This document shows, piece after piece, positions 11,653 to 23,189 of a stretch of 64,000 bases of DNA. Numbering within the stretch: position 1 is the stretch's first letter; every line of letters starts with the position of its first letter. Both the position numbers and the translations under genes were made by a program. Origin of the DNA: Artemisia argyi (Eukaryota > Streptophyta > Magnoliopsida > Asterales > Asteraceae); NCBI GenBank assembly GCA_030686995.1, contig CM060684.1, positions 8,887,897 to 8,951,896 on the forward strand, written 5' to 3'. Below the pieces are notes generated by a model. The model saw only the letters and a list, made by a program, of their open reading frames with translations, had not been told where the DNA came from and ran no database searches.

Positions 11653-12167
11653 ATAGCTGTTAAGATCTCGATCTAGCTCTTAAGATCTTCCGATCTTACG
11701 ATCCCGTTAAGAAAAAACGAGTCGATTCTTCGTAGGATCTTAAATAGCATAGGATCTTAAGTATGATCTCGATCTTACCATAAGATCGTAAGATCTCGAT
11801 CCTACTTACCTTAATTTAACTAACTAATAAACTATAAATGAAAGAATTTTGTTAAATTAAAACAATATAGCAAGCGTTAATTACTGTAAATGTCTAATAA
11901 GATCAAGATATATGGATTTTTTTTATTAAAAGATTCAACGTCCTTAATTAACGATTACATATTTTTGTATATTAGAGTATTACGCGTCGCATTCTCATAT
12001 TACTATAACTTTCAGAACTCTTTTTTCTTCTCTAATTTGTTATACAATCATCTTTGAATACGAATTACTAGTAAAATAAGATTTTTAGACATTTAAGTAG
12101 GATCGTAGGATCTCGATCTTGCAAAGACAAAAACGATCTCATGTGGGATCGCGATCTTGACAGCCTT
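11653..12167. mobile_element. MITE with 10-bp target duplication upstream of gene A
   Basis: The duplicated target GATAAAGACC lies at 11643-11652 and 12168-12177. The ends are imperfect inverted repeats of about 21 bp (GCTGTTAAGATCTCGATC at the left; GCTGTCAAGATCGCGATC when the right end is complemented). Subterminal GATCTTA and TAAGATC motifs recur in both orientations. No coding capacity. Target length points to a Mutator-like origin. Confidence 0.78.
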
Positions 12168-12397
12168 GATAAAGACCTTTTTTTAGACTTACCACATTAA
12201 GGACTTCAACCTACCATGATTTTGCCTGGTTGAAAGAGTTTATGTGAAGAAACAAACTAGTTCGAGCTGCTGCAGTGATGTTGAGAAACAAAAGCCACTC
12301 AGCATAAGGTCTTTTTGGTCAAAAAGAAAGATAACATTCACTATTTGAAAAAGAAAGATAAGCCACTCATGACTCATATGAGAAGAAAGATAAGATT

Positions 12398-12401
12398 CAC
12401 C

Positions 12402-12448
<47 letters not shown>
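12398..12448. repeat. Poly(A) run
   Basis: About 50 consecutive A residues; unit B has a short broken A-rich tract at the matching place (35798-35822). Length may be unreliable in an assembly. Confidence 0.9.
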
Positions 12449-12449
<1 letters not shown>

Positions 12450-12779
12450 CAACCCAATACATCCTCTGGGAAAATTGCTTATTCAGTCAAAGTAATTTAA
12501 TCTCATTCCATGTGTATCAATAACCTCAAACATGTGAACACATAAAGGTCCTATACCGGCATTCTAAATGTTTCAGGGTTCAAAAGCAAATGGTGCATTT
12601 ATATTGACAGCAAGTCACAACCCAATGAGAAATCTTATTGATAGTTCTATTTATAGCATCTTTGTGGGTTTGCTTATGCAAGCGGTTATTGCATTCTTAC
12701 CATCAAACAAACTGGGTGTTTAAAAGTCCTTATCTAAGCCACCAATCAGATTATATAAGCAACTAAAACTGGGTGGGGT

Positions 12780-13290
12780 TGTTGGTATGAAAAGAAAGAG
12801 GATAGAGGGGTCAAGGGTCCGAAATTGAGTCAAAACAAAGGTTCTTTTGTTCAATAAAGGTTCACGAAAACATTTTGAAGGGGTAAAAAGTAGGTTTTGA
12901 AGGGTTCAAAAGGGTACAAGTACATTTGAGAAATCTGTTTGAGTTGTTTCTAAAGAACTTTGATCTACATAGTTATTTCCTTTGAAAGAATTTTTTAAAA
13001 TTAGTTTTTAGACTATTTAGAAAGTATTGACTATTGAGACATAAGCTTTCTAATACAACGAGTAATTCATACCCGTGCGTTGCACACGGGCTTTATCTAA
13101 TTGGTCATAGTGTAATGTGCAGTAATTTTTTTCGTTATTAAACTTTTGTAAGTATGGCCTTAGTTGATCGGTAAATTTTATATTTAAACTTTTTATGACA
13201 TATTAGTAGTTATTTATAAAGTTTAGATTTTATATTTATTCTCAAAATTGTAACATCCCTTTATTTTGATATAAAACTAATATGTAATAT
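12780..13290. other. Intergenic; possible Helitron 3' end at 13071-13100
   Basis: At 13071-13090 the phrase ACCCGTGCGTTGCACACGGG forms a short GC hairpin, followed about six bases later by CTAA (13097-13100) and then T. A hairpin followed by CTRR is the rule for Helitron 3' termini. No 5' TC end or helicase can be assigned. The rest shows nothing. Confidence 0.35.
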
Positions 13291-13560
13291 TCGGCACATA
13301 TTTTCGTCATTATATATCTAAGTTGTGATTGTATCACACCTTTTCTAAACATGTCACACATTTAAAATAGTTTATTGACATGTAAGCTTCGACACTTATT
13401 TTCATCATTATATATCTAAATTATGATGGTATCACACCTTTTCTAAGCATGACACATATTTAAAATAGTTTATTGACAATAAGTTCCTAAGTTGTGATGG
13501 TACCACAACTTTTGTTGGTCAATAAGTTCCTAAGTTGTGATGTTACCACAACTTTTGTTA
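13290..13560. repeat. Short tandem repeats of about 100 bp
   Basis: Two copies of a unit of about 100 bp (roughly 13290-13388 and 13392-13487) share CATTATATATCTAA, TATCACACCTTTTCTAA and AAAATAGTTTATTGACA. They are followed by two copies of a unit of about 43 bp with AAGTTCCTAAGTTGTGATG. No coding content. Confidence 0.75.
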
Positions 13561-14586
13561 GCATGGCATGAAAAATGTTGGTGCCTTTATTTCTGTCAGT
13601 TTTAATTGAGGTCGAGTCAAAAACTATATTTGCCACTAATTTTCATCACAAATAACTTGGGCTGCCTCAGGACCCGTGCGAAAATGATTGTGTAAATTGT
13701 CGGGTTTTTAGTATGATGGTGAGGCCCAAATATACAACAATAGTTTATTGACATTAAAAGAGTATATGTGAAGAGACTTTTTTCAAGATGTTACATTGAA
13801 AAGAGTCTCTTCACATGTAATTTTTTAAGAAAATTTTTATTAGAAATAATTTTTTTTTTCTTAAAAGAATTTTTTTCCAATTATTTTTTTTGGAAAAAAA
13901 TTTTTTAGACAAAAAAGCATTTTTTTTAGAATTTTTTTTTTGATTTTTTTTAGAATTTTTTTTAAAGTACTAACTAACTGAAAGGACTAACGTTGCAAAC
14001 GATCTTTAGTATAAAGGACTAATGTTGCAAACGACCATTACGTTAAAAGACTAATGTTGCCACACTTAACTAACTGAACTAACTTCATTAGAAAATTGGA
14101 CTAAAAGTGGAACCAAACTAAAAGTTTTGGATTAAAATCACAGTTGTCTTGAAAATTGGACCAAAGTGAAATCTAGGTACAACCAGAAGGACCAAAAATG
14201 TAGTTAACTCTATATGATGGATTTAGTAGGAAAATAGCATATTTCTTGAACCGCTAAGAAGCTAACATCATGAGGAATATCACTAGCTTTAGTTTTGTTA
14301 GTTTTCTACACATGAAAAATATTCGATGTTAATTGGGCGTTAGTTAAGCTCCAAAATATAGGACATATATGTTTCGGCTAGTATCATCTTCGTTCTTCAG
14401 ATTCATAAATCCATAAATATTATGCAACTTCTTATCATTGTTATTTGAAAATGGAGAAGGATCCTAGTTCATGTTATCCGAGATAGTCAAACTTATTTAT
14501 CTAGGATGTATTCCAAGGCCGGTCCTGGATTTTTCTCGGGCAATCACAAGATTTTCAACCAGCGAAGTTTAAATGATGGTTGTTTT
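13560..14586. other. Intergenic, low-complexity and hairpin sequence
   Basis: A short inverted repeat at 13764-13817 (arms around ATGTGAAGAGACT, loop about 15 bases), then a T/A-rich stretch (13830-13970), then three degenerate copies of a phrase like GGACTAATGTTGCAAACGA (13982-14070). The part near 14340-14410 recurs near 51860-51960. No gene. Confidence 0.6.
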
Positions 14587-15249
14587 CAATGTTTTAAAAA
14601 CCGGGTTTGTGATCGACCCGACCGAGTCACCGGTCACTAGGTTGGCGGGTCAACCGGTTCGACCCGGTTTTATGCACATGTCCCAAAATCCATTTCTGCT
14701 ATCCAAACACTATTTTGCTGTGAAAAAAAAACAAAGAATCTGCTTAATTTTATAAACCTACATAATATTTTTGATACATAAATATGCATAATTTTGTAAT
14801 CTTGTAGGATATAAACATGCATAATTTTCTAACCAGTCATATCAAACAAAAATAGCCCCTTAATTACGGAAAATAAAAAAAATAAAGAGTCAAAATTACC
14901 TCCATCAGACAATCACTTATGTTGGGGTTACTATGTGAGTGCTTGTAATTATCGGTGATTAATTGATTATGGGTGTTTGTTTCACTCAAATTTGGTGGTA
15001 GATGACACTAGGTTATCATTGTCGTTGTATTGTAATGAAAAAGTGTAAAGTGAAAAAGTGGAACTTAATACTCATGGTTTATTTTTTTAGATTTTTTATT
15101 AAAAAAATGAGAAAACCCAAACCTGGATGACATGGGTCACTTAAAACCCAGCGGGTCTAACCGGGGCGGTTGACCCATTTTTAAAAACCCAAATTTTTTT
15201 TACCGGAACCGGTTAACCCGGCCGGGTCAACCCGAGTTTCAAAACATTG
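14587..15249. mobile_element. Non-autonomous hAT-type element
   Basis: The ends CAATGTTTTAAAAACCGGG and (complemented) CAATGTTTTGAAACTCGGG form inverted repeats typical of plant hAT elements, flanked by a perfect 8-bp target duplication GTTGTTTT (14579-14586 and 15250-15257). Subterminal GGTCAACCGG and GGGTCAACCC motifs lie near both ends. 663 bp, no transposase. Confidence 0.86.
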
Positions 15250-15690
15250 GTTGTTTTTATGATTTTGAGGACACATTACCACTAGACTGTGTCAAACTTG
15301 TGAATGTATTCACTAAGACAAAGTTTGACAAACCTGAGTGCACTCAATGTGTGTGATATGTGTTCAAAAATGGAATTTATCAATAATCACTTAATTAAAT
15401 TTGGCAATAAATAAGTTGAATGATTAAAAAATAACAACAATAATAATAAATAAATAAAAAAAAAAAAAAAAAAAAAAAACAAAAAAAAAACACTTCATTA
15501 GAGATGATAACTCGAACACGAGACCTACAGTGTATAGGAAATGAGACTTAGGTTGTGTTTCTTTTTTTCTCTTAGCCAAGTGGTAAGTGGGTCTCATGTG
15601 GTCCATATCTCTTAGCATGTCTTAATGAGGAAAGATCCATATTTCTTCCTTTATAGATATAGAAGAAACAAAGAAAATAAATGAGTCTCA

Positions 15691-15692
<2 letters not shown>

Positions 15693-15765
<73 letters not shown>
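15693..15765. repeat. (TA)n microsatellite
   Basis: About 36 TA units without interruption. Confidence 0.97.
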
Positions 15766-15769
<4 letters not shown>

Positions 15770-16331
15770 TAGTTTAGTGGGGTTTAGCGGGTATATGTCT
15801 TTTTAGCACTTTATGCCTCAATTTGTACTTCACTAAGCTTACTTCATTACTCACCCCTTCCCCTGAATTATCCTTTTCAGTACCCCTATTAACAGTGAAA
15901 TCCTCATTCCCAATAACCACTTCAACTTCAGTTTCGTTATTTGAGCTATGTTGTTCTACTTAGAACAGAAACTGATCCTTCATATCTTTTCGGCAATCTA
16001 AAGATTTCTTTTCTTAGTTGACATTGGGGATCTCAGCTAATTTTGGCGCAAAAAACACCAAATTGGGGGTTTTTTTCTACTCGTAACGAAAATCAAATCA
16101 ACTCATATCATCATGATCGTACTGATGAGACGAATCGATTGATGGTTTCAGAATTTGAATTCGTTAAGTATTGAAGAAGAAGAAGAAGAAGAAGAAGAAA
16201 GGATTTTGTTGTTTATTGGCGTACTAGGATGGTGTGAAAAAACGTTAAGTATTCCAGGCTTTGTACTTTTCCGGTCATATCCGGTCAAGACCCGGATATA
16301 TCCGGTTGTCGTTATGAAATGATTCCACATA

Positions 16332-16515
16332 TGAACAAGGTAATACTGGTAGTCGAGTCAAGTAAAGACTTGTTGATAGGTGAACAAGGTTTGTTGTAGT
16401 TAAGGATAATGCCAGGGTGATTAGTTCGCGCGGTGGTGTAGGTTCGTTGTTCGCGAAATGTGGCGTGTTGTGTGTTGAGGAATTTCTCGAGTTTTGTTCA
16501 TGTTAGTTAGGGGTG
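16332..16515 (+). pseudogene. Armadillo-repeat gene fragment, R copy 1 (5' piece only)
   Basis: Translated pieces read like internal armadillo repeats of the plant ARM-repeat superfamily: an ESSRDLL-like piece, then DNARVISSRGGVGSL, then a leucine-rich helix ending RNLSS in another frame. The fragment breaks off at 16515, where a second truncated R unit starts. Frameshifts rule out function. Confidence 0.6.
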
Positions 16516-16705
16516 TTTGTTCATGTTAGTTAGGTCCATGTCTTTTTAGCACTTTATGCCTCAATTTGTACTTCACTAACCTTACTTCATTACTCATTTA
16601 CTCACCCCTTCCCCTGAATTATTCTTTTCAGTACCCTATTAACAGTCAAATCCTCATTCCCAGTAACCACTTCAACTTCAGTTTCATTATTTGAGCTATG
16701 TTTCA
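16516..16705. repeat. Truncated composite repeat R, copy 2
   Basis: A second short copy of the block that begins CTTTTTAGCACTTTATGCC and ends at TTTGAGCTATG, joined directly to the next R unit. This tandem arrangement suggests unequal recombination between R copies. Confidence 0.7.
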
Positions 16706-16893
16706 GTGCACTCAATGTGTGTGATATGTGTTCAAGGATGAAATTTATCAATAATCACTTCAATTAAATTTGACAATAAAGCTGAATGATTAAAAAATAA
16801 TAATAATAAAAAAATAAAATAAAAAATAAAAAAGACTTCACGGGAGATGATAACTCGAACACGAGACCTACCGTGTATAGGAAATGAGACTTA

Positions 16894-17507
16894 GGGTGGT
16901 GGCAATCATGCCTCCCAAAAAACACCATACCTCTCAACCTACCAATAATATCATTTAACCTCATTCATATTTTTTTCATACCTCTCAACCCTTTTTTAGT
17001 GGCAACCATACTTTTTTCATACCTCCAACCCACCAACTATTTCTTTTTTAATTTTTTTTTCATAAATTATATTAAACAATTTAATAAAAACATAAATATT
17101 TCATTAATAAACAACATAACATTAAAAAAAATACAAACTAAAAAAATAATAAAAATGAATCTTAACTTTAAAAAATAACATTTTAAGTATTAGCACGTGA
17201 ATATTAGCATGTGACATATTCCAAGAAAAGAAAGAGGGAAAAAAAAAGTGCTTTCTTCTCTACCTGCATGCACACATTATACACGAAGGCAAAATTTTAT
17301 TTTTATTTTATTTTAATTATTTTTTTATTTCTTCCCAACGTTCCATTTTATGCTCCCAACGTTACAATTTTTCCAACGTTCGAATGATAAATGCTCCATG
17401 CCGTTGAAGCATCAAATGCCACCCAGCCATGCCGCCGAGCCATACCGCCAGTGTGGCGGCGGTGTTCACCGCCAGTATGACCCATACCGCTGGCCATACC
17501 ACCACCC
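16894..17507. mobile_element. PIF/Harbinger-type MITE in R copy 3
   Basis: Starts GGGTGGTGGCA and ends with the complement (TACCACCACCC), flanked by TTA on both sides (16891-16893, 17508-17510). The matching sites at about 15545 and 24631 lack the insert and read straight from GAGACTTA into GGTTGTG. The right 110 bases are GC-rich; the left part is AT-rich. No transposase. Confidence 0.87.
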
Positions 17508-17710
17508 TTAGGTTGTGTTTCTTTTTTTCTCTTAGCTAAGTGGTAAGTGAGTGTCGTGTGGTTCACATCTCTTAGCATATCTTAATGAGAAATAATCCAT
17601 ATTAATGGGTCCCACTTAACAAATAAATAATATAATAGTTTAGTGGGTCCATTTAGTGGGTCCATGTCTTTTTAGCACTTTATGCCTCAATTTATACTTC
17701 ACTAACCTTA

Positions 17711-18615
17711 GTGCACAAGGTGCAGATGATTTTTGCTACCTCGCCGTCCGATGTGGCATGGACAACGGCGAGCCGTTGCTCGCCGCCACACCGGAACACC
17801 CTCGCAGTTGGCCAACTCCCCGTGGCCACGGTGAAGCAATTTTCTGACAATGTGGAAGTCGGCTTTTATGTAATAAGAATTAGTATTAACACAAAAAAGA
17901 TGAAAAAACAATAAAAGAAAAAGGTGGTAAAGATATGAATGTGAACCTGCAATTTAGATGGGTTTGAAAAAGATTGCTGGTTTTGAAGAGTAAGTGATGA
18001 TGTGTTTGTGGATCTGATAACAGAAGAACTCAAAGCCATTTTTGAAAAAATGGATGTGGGTTGGTGAATCAAGATTGTTGTTCTTAGTGTGTTTTTTTTA
18101 GATGGGTTGGTGAAAAAATGAATGTGGGTTGTTGAATGTGAACCTGCAATTTAGATGGGTTGGTGAAAAAATGAATGTGGGTTGTCACTGTTAACACACT
18201 TAGTTGTTTTTTTTTATTTTTTATTTATTTATTTTTTTATTTTTTTTAGTATTTGGCAACAACAACAATGGGAAGAATTTCAACGAAATAATAATAATTA
18301 GGTTCGGTTTTTAGTGTCGTATGTGTTGTATTTTTTTTCCCGTATCGTATTTTTTTTTCTGTATTGTAACTTTTTAATTTGATGAAATAAAATTAGTATG
18401 TTTTTTTTATTTTTTAGTATTTGTGAAATAATTTAATTTATTTAAAGAAATGAATAAAAAAATAAGTGTGTAAGAGGTGGGGCCCGAATAAGGAAGTTGA
18501 GGTTTGTTGTTTGGTGAGGGGGTTTGTTGTTGTTAGTTGAAGTTGAGGTGTTTTGGGGATGTGGCATGGGGGGCCCGAATGGGGAGGCAATGCCTTGCCT
18601 TTGCACCTAGTGCTC
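17711..18615. mobile_element. Second PIF/Harbinger-type MITE in R copy 3
   Basis: Left end GTGCACAAGGTGCA, right end (complemented) GAGCACTAGGTGCA, with TTA on both sides (17708-17710, 18616-18618). Copy 4 is unfilled here (near 24848) and reads ACCTTACTTACTTC. 905 bp; the reading frames inside are short and unrelated to known proteins. Confidence 0.83.
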
Positions 18616-18848
18616 TTACTTACTTCATTACTCACCCCTTCCCCTGAATTATCCTTTTCAGTACCCCTATTAATAGTGAAATCCTCATTCCTAGTAACCA
18701 CTTCAACTTCAGTTTCGTTACTTGAGCTATGTTGTTCTACTTAGAACAGAAACTGATCCTTCATATCTTTTCGGCAATCTAACATTCCTCTTGACATTTC
18801 TTTTCTTAGTTGACATTCAGCTAATTTTGGCGCCAAAAACACCAAATT

Positions 18849-18869
18849 GGGGGGGGGGGGGGGGGGGGG
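18849..18869. repeat. Run of 21 G
   Basis: The other R copies have five G at the same place (near 16060 and 25085). Either a real homopolymer expansion, which could form a G-quadruplex, or an assembly error. Confidence 0.9.
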
Positions 18870-19071
18870 TTTCTACTCGTAGCGAAGATCAAATCAACTC
18901 ATATCATCATGATCGTACTGATGAGACGAATCGATTGATGGTTTCAGAAGAAGAAGATGAAGGATTTTGTTGTTTATTGGCGTACTAGGATGGTGTGAAA
19001 AAACGTTAAGTATTCCAGGCATTGTACTTTCCCAGTTAGACCCGTTGTCGTTTTGAAATGATTCCACATAT

Positions 19072-19694
19072 GAACAAGGTAATACTGGTAGTTGAGTCAA
19101 GTAGAGACGTGTTGTAGCTGAACAAGGTTTGTTGTAGTTAAGGATAATGCCAGGGTGATTAGTTCACGCGGTGGTGTAGATTCGTTGTTCGTGAAATGTG
19201 GCGTGTTGTGTGTTGAGGTATTTGTCGAGTTTTGTTCCTGTTAGTTAGGGGTGTTTTTGTTGTGTAGTGAGGATTCCGTGTGCGAAAGCGGTTTTTAGGT
19301 TGGGGCGTAATGCGAAGGCTCGGAGAGAGTTGGGGGAATTGGGGTGTATAGGACCGTTGATTGGTATGTTGGATGGGAAAGCGATTAAGGAGAAACAAGT
19401 GACCGTGAGAGCGCTGTCAGTTATATTGATTTGTTCGGGAAACACAAGGATTTATCAGAAGGAAGAAAGAGTGATAGTGAGTGTAGTCCAGTTATTAGAT
19501 CCTTCTATACCAAATTTTGATAACAAGTACCCTGTGTCGATTCTAATGTCTTTTAAACTCATTTGAAGAAATGTCGCAAAAAGATGGTAAACGCGGGCGC
19601 TTTGTTGTTTTTACATAAGCTTGTAGAAATGGATGTTGATGGTGCAAAGAAGCTACAAGAGACTATAGGTCCCGGGAAGCTATGGGTTGTGTTT
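19072..19694 (+). pseudogene. Armadillo-repeat gene fragment, R copy 3
   Basis: The reading frame 19267-19566 (AKAVFRLGRNAKARRELGEL, then MLDGKAI and VVQLLDPSIPNFDNKYPVS) matches the C-terminal armadillo repeats of a plant ARM-superfamily protein, as I recall the family. A one-base shift near 19553 ends the frame before the usual C-terminus (a LWGVF motif), which is present in a later frame and is cut by the solo LTR at 19695. Upstream parts of the same gene are present with internal deletions and shifts. Not functional. Confidence 0.72.
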
Positions 19695-20100
19695 TGTGAC
19701 AACCGGCAATTTAGGGAGCTATTTTGAAAACCCGCATTACGTTAAAGTTCGTTTATAATTTTTATTTGAAATTTTTATTCACAAAGAACTTGTAAGACCA
19801 ATTTTATGGATAATTATATTTTTATGACGTTATGGAATTCGTGAATTATTTTAATAATTCATTATGGAAATTACGTGATGATGTATGTTTTTAAAATTCT
19901 CACGGTTACTACGTTGACTCTAGCACTAGGTTTACCTAACGGAAAATTTTATGATTTGTTTTACGAGTCCGACTATATTTAATTATTTACGAGATGTTTT
20001 TCGGGAGATATTAAAGTTTGAAATGAGTTCGGGTTTCGGGCCACATGTTTTACATTTACCCACTTTACCCGCTCCACACTACTAGTAATATTATTATTAC

Positions 20101-20131
<31 letters not shown>

Positions 20132-23100
20132 ACCTTTAAAAAAAAAAAAAAAGAGTAAAACTACAAATTGGTCCTTGTGGTTCGGTACCCTCACACAACA
20201 CACCAACACTCACACCTACTTCTCTCTCCCTCATTTTTACTCTCACCCTAACCCTAGCCGCCGATCGGATATCCGGTCACCACCACTCCGCCGCCGATCA
20301 CCAATACAAACCACCACTATTTTCTTAACCCCCACCATCGAATCTCCTAGATCCGCCCCTACACGCGCCCTATTTCACCTTTTTACATCATGAATCATCA
20401 CCTTATTTCACCACCAATAATTATTTTCGAAGTATTACACGATTTGGAGCTTTTTGGTCAAAGGTGAGGCGAGTGTGACTCGCGTTTTTATTAAAAACGT
20501 GACCCTTGGTCACGATGGGTCGTGATCCGAACGGGTTTTCACCCAAAAACGGGATTAATACTTATGGGTTTTGATTGGAAACTCGATTTTATAAAATGGT
20601 TTGGTATCCGGGTTGTTATCCGTGGGTTTGGTTCGAACCGTGAGTCCTCGACTCACGGCTTGGATATTGATTCGAGCCGTGGTGCTCGTTTTCTTGTTAG
20701 TTATGAGCCGTGGTTTGGCTCTTGGTATTTTTGCTCTCGTTGGAATATTGGTTCGACTCATTGGAGTCGCGGCTCGAAGCCGTATGGTTGTTGTTGTTGC
20801 CAAGACCCTTATGGGTCGAATGGGTACTTTTGGAGTGCTCCTTGGAGCCATTTCTTGTGACCCTTGATACTTGGTTCGAGCCCTCTTGGCTCGTGGTATT
20901 TAACGCGACTCAGTCAAGTCGTGTTGACTTGGGTGTGGCTTGGTAAACCCACCCGAGTATGACTTGGATTATATTGTTACTTGAATATAACTTGGTTTGG
21001 TATTAGTTGTTATTAGTTGGTCGTTTGCTACATCTCTTGGCCGTATACATGTGAGTCGAGACCATGTTTGGGTCTCAACATTGGATATTGAATTTTGGTA
21101 TTGAGAAGTGTTGACGAATTGTGTTATTGGGGACCGATTGTGAGACGGTCACTTAGATTGACGGAGATAGGTTAGTCGGGTGCCGTAGTCGGACCCTATT
21201 GTTGTAGCACGTGGATTGGGATTGTGTTGGACGGAGATGTATTGATATTTATGACATTTGCTTATTACTTTGGACTTGGACAATGAGCCGAGAGTCATGA
21301 CTCGGACATGTGACCATTTCGTATGACTCAATAACTATTTACAAATAAAACATAAATAATAAAACTCGTAATAATAATTATTTGTAATATAAACGTTTAT
21401 ATGAATATATAGTCGTGAATAACGGATATATAATTATATAAGCGCGTATAATAATAATCACGAGTCATATTATAAATAATACGACTAAATATATATTAGG
21501 CTACGAGAGTAGCGTAATATTATTGGAAGTATTATTATAGAAATGTGTTATATAACGAGAAACTCTCGACAATTACTAAATAAGTAAATAAAAATGTCAT
21601 TTTATATACATATAACAAGTAAACTTATCGAGTTATGCGGAGTCGTTGTCACTCGAGTTCAGGTAAGTTTTATTTGTGACTTTCGTGTTGTCACGGATAT
21701 ATGACGATTAATATAAGCGTTTTCTATAACTAAATAACCATTTAACCGAAGGGTTGAACCGGGTTATTTGGCTATATGAAATGAATATATTAATGGGCAT
21801 CGTATCCTACGACGCCCATAGGTTGTGGTATATGTAAAGGGTAATAAATTGCGTATATATATATATATCGGGAAATCTGGCCAATTTGACGATGTATATA
21901 GGGAATTTATTAAACTACGATATATACCATATAGTATTTATGTGCTATGTGCTTTAGGATTGGGTGTAATCTTGGAACGGTATGTTACGTAAATAAATAT
22001 GAGGATTATCAAAACGACGGATTTGATAAACTTCGGCGATTTATTTAAATGATATATTGGGCTAATATTAGATCCATAGTTTATTTTATTATTCTTTGTG
22101 TGATCTCTTTTTGTTTGTCTTGTGTCGACTCACCACCCGTATGGATACCAAACGTAAATACACCAAACTAATACGAAATGGATTTTCGGAAAATAAAACG
22201 GATTACGTCCGGGTTTGGGAATATTTTGAATTTGAGGAAATGATTTCTGAACGAGTTGATATTGTTAGGTCGTGCCGAGTCCGTAGTTGCTGTTTTGTGA
22301 GTTACTATACATCTTATTTCTACCGACTTCTTCTTGCTATTTTCTGGACTTGAGGTGAGTCATAGCCCCACTTTTTACTCTTGAACTTTGTTTTCAATAC
22401 TTGGGGTGAGAAACGTGCAAATTATTTTATGTGGACTATTATCGCTTTTATATTTTCTCTAAAACTTGCTATGCGTATGGACTAGGATGTATTGTCAGCT
22501 TTAGTCACACATTTTGTGTGTACTATTCAAGGTTGGCTTATTTGGTTATTGGTGGATTGTCAGCTTTAGTCACATATTTGTTGTGTGTACTATTCAAGGT
22601 TGGCTTATTTGGATTGTCAGCTTTAGTCACACGGTTTCGTGTGTACTATTCAAGGTTGGCATATTTAGATACTATAGTGTGCACCTATAGGTTATTAATA
22701 CTTCGGAGGTTATCCGAGTATTTATTGGTATTGCGGGGGTTACCCGAATATCTATGTTGGAGCGGAGGGTATCCGCAGGCTTTTAGCGAATCCTTAGTCT
22801 AGCTAGCAAGCGTTTTGCGTATATGTCCACTATATTGTTAGATGAATCTAAACCTATGATCTCACCAGCAAAAGCTGACTTTTAGCACGTTTTCTCAGGT
22901 AATTAAGTGACGATATGGATGCATGGATTGGAAGGCTCGGCTAAGGCTCCTGGTTTATTGATCTATTTTTCTAAACTCTGATAATCAATTATGGACCTAC
23001 TGTTATGTTATTTTGGGCCTGACTCTGAATGATGTTGGGATAAATGTAAACTTTAAAACCCCGTTTTGGTTGCGTTTTTATTATGTTTACTTTATCTCGT

Positions 23101-23189
23101 TCTATTATGTCTTGTGTTGGATACCAATCCCCGTAGCACCCCGAAAGCTTGTTGAGTCTTCCGCTGTATCAAATTTTGGGGGTGTTACA
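19695..23189 (+). mobile_element. Solo LTR of a Ty3/Gypsy-type retrotransposon
   Basis: A 3495-bp segment that begins TGTGACAACCGG and ends GGGGGTGTTACA, flanked by a perfect 5-bp target duplication TGTTT (19690-19694 and 23190-23194). R copies 4, 5 and 6 read straight through this site (GGTGTGTTTGGGTGACCG). There is no internal region and no second LTR, so it is a solo LTR left by LTR-LTR recombination. Ends resemble those of the 36.7-47.3 kb element, so the two are probably related. Short frames inside are not genes. Confidence 0.9.
22489..22670. repeat. Three tandem units inside the solo LTR
   Basis: The unit TTGTCAGCTTTAGTCACA followed by GTGTGTACTATTCAAGGTTG occurs three times with a spacing of about 58-67 bp. 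Confidence 0.85.

Larger units (their letters stand above)
5843..12775. repeat. Segmental duplication unit A (receptor gene A and flanks)
   Basis: This segment matches 29985-35990 in the same orientation, from the phrase AAATTGGTTCA near 5873 to the phrase AGCCACCAATCAGATTATAT near 12740. It is about 0.9 kb longer than unit B, mostly because of an insertion upstream of gene A; unit B has a separate 0.76-kb insertion near its 3' end. The pair is a head-to-tail duplication of one ancestral locus. Confidence 0.88.
15290..16515. repeat. Composite repeat family R, copy 1
   Basis: Order inside the copy: a CTGAGTGCACTCAATGTG start, an A-rich stretch, a tRNA-related box read on the minus strand (about 15499-15545), the TTGTGTTTCTTTTTTT block, a TA microsatellite, a unique block (15785-16130) and the start of an armadillo-gene fragment. 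The block near 15850-15950, read on the minus strand, would code for a Glu/Val-rich peptide ending GEGVSNEVS, possibly another captured piece. Similar copies start near 16706, 24500, 52790 and 54640. No complete gene. Confidence 0.72.

Noticed and set aside
12240..12500. Poly-Phe and poly-Lys frames
   Set aside because: Poly(A) run, no gene.
13071..13090. Hairpin as an intrinsic terminator
   Set aside because: The setting is nuclear eukaryotic DNA; a Helitron end is a better, still weak, explanation.
20522..20946. Overlapping frames with Trp/Gly-rich translations
   Set aside because: Inside the solo LTR, no codon structure, several frames open at once in a GC-richer patch.
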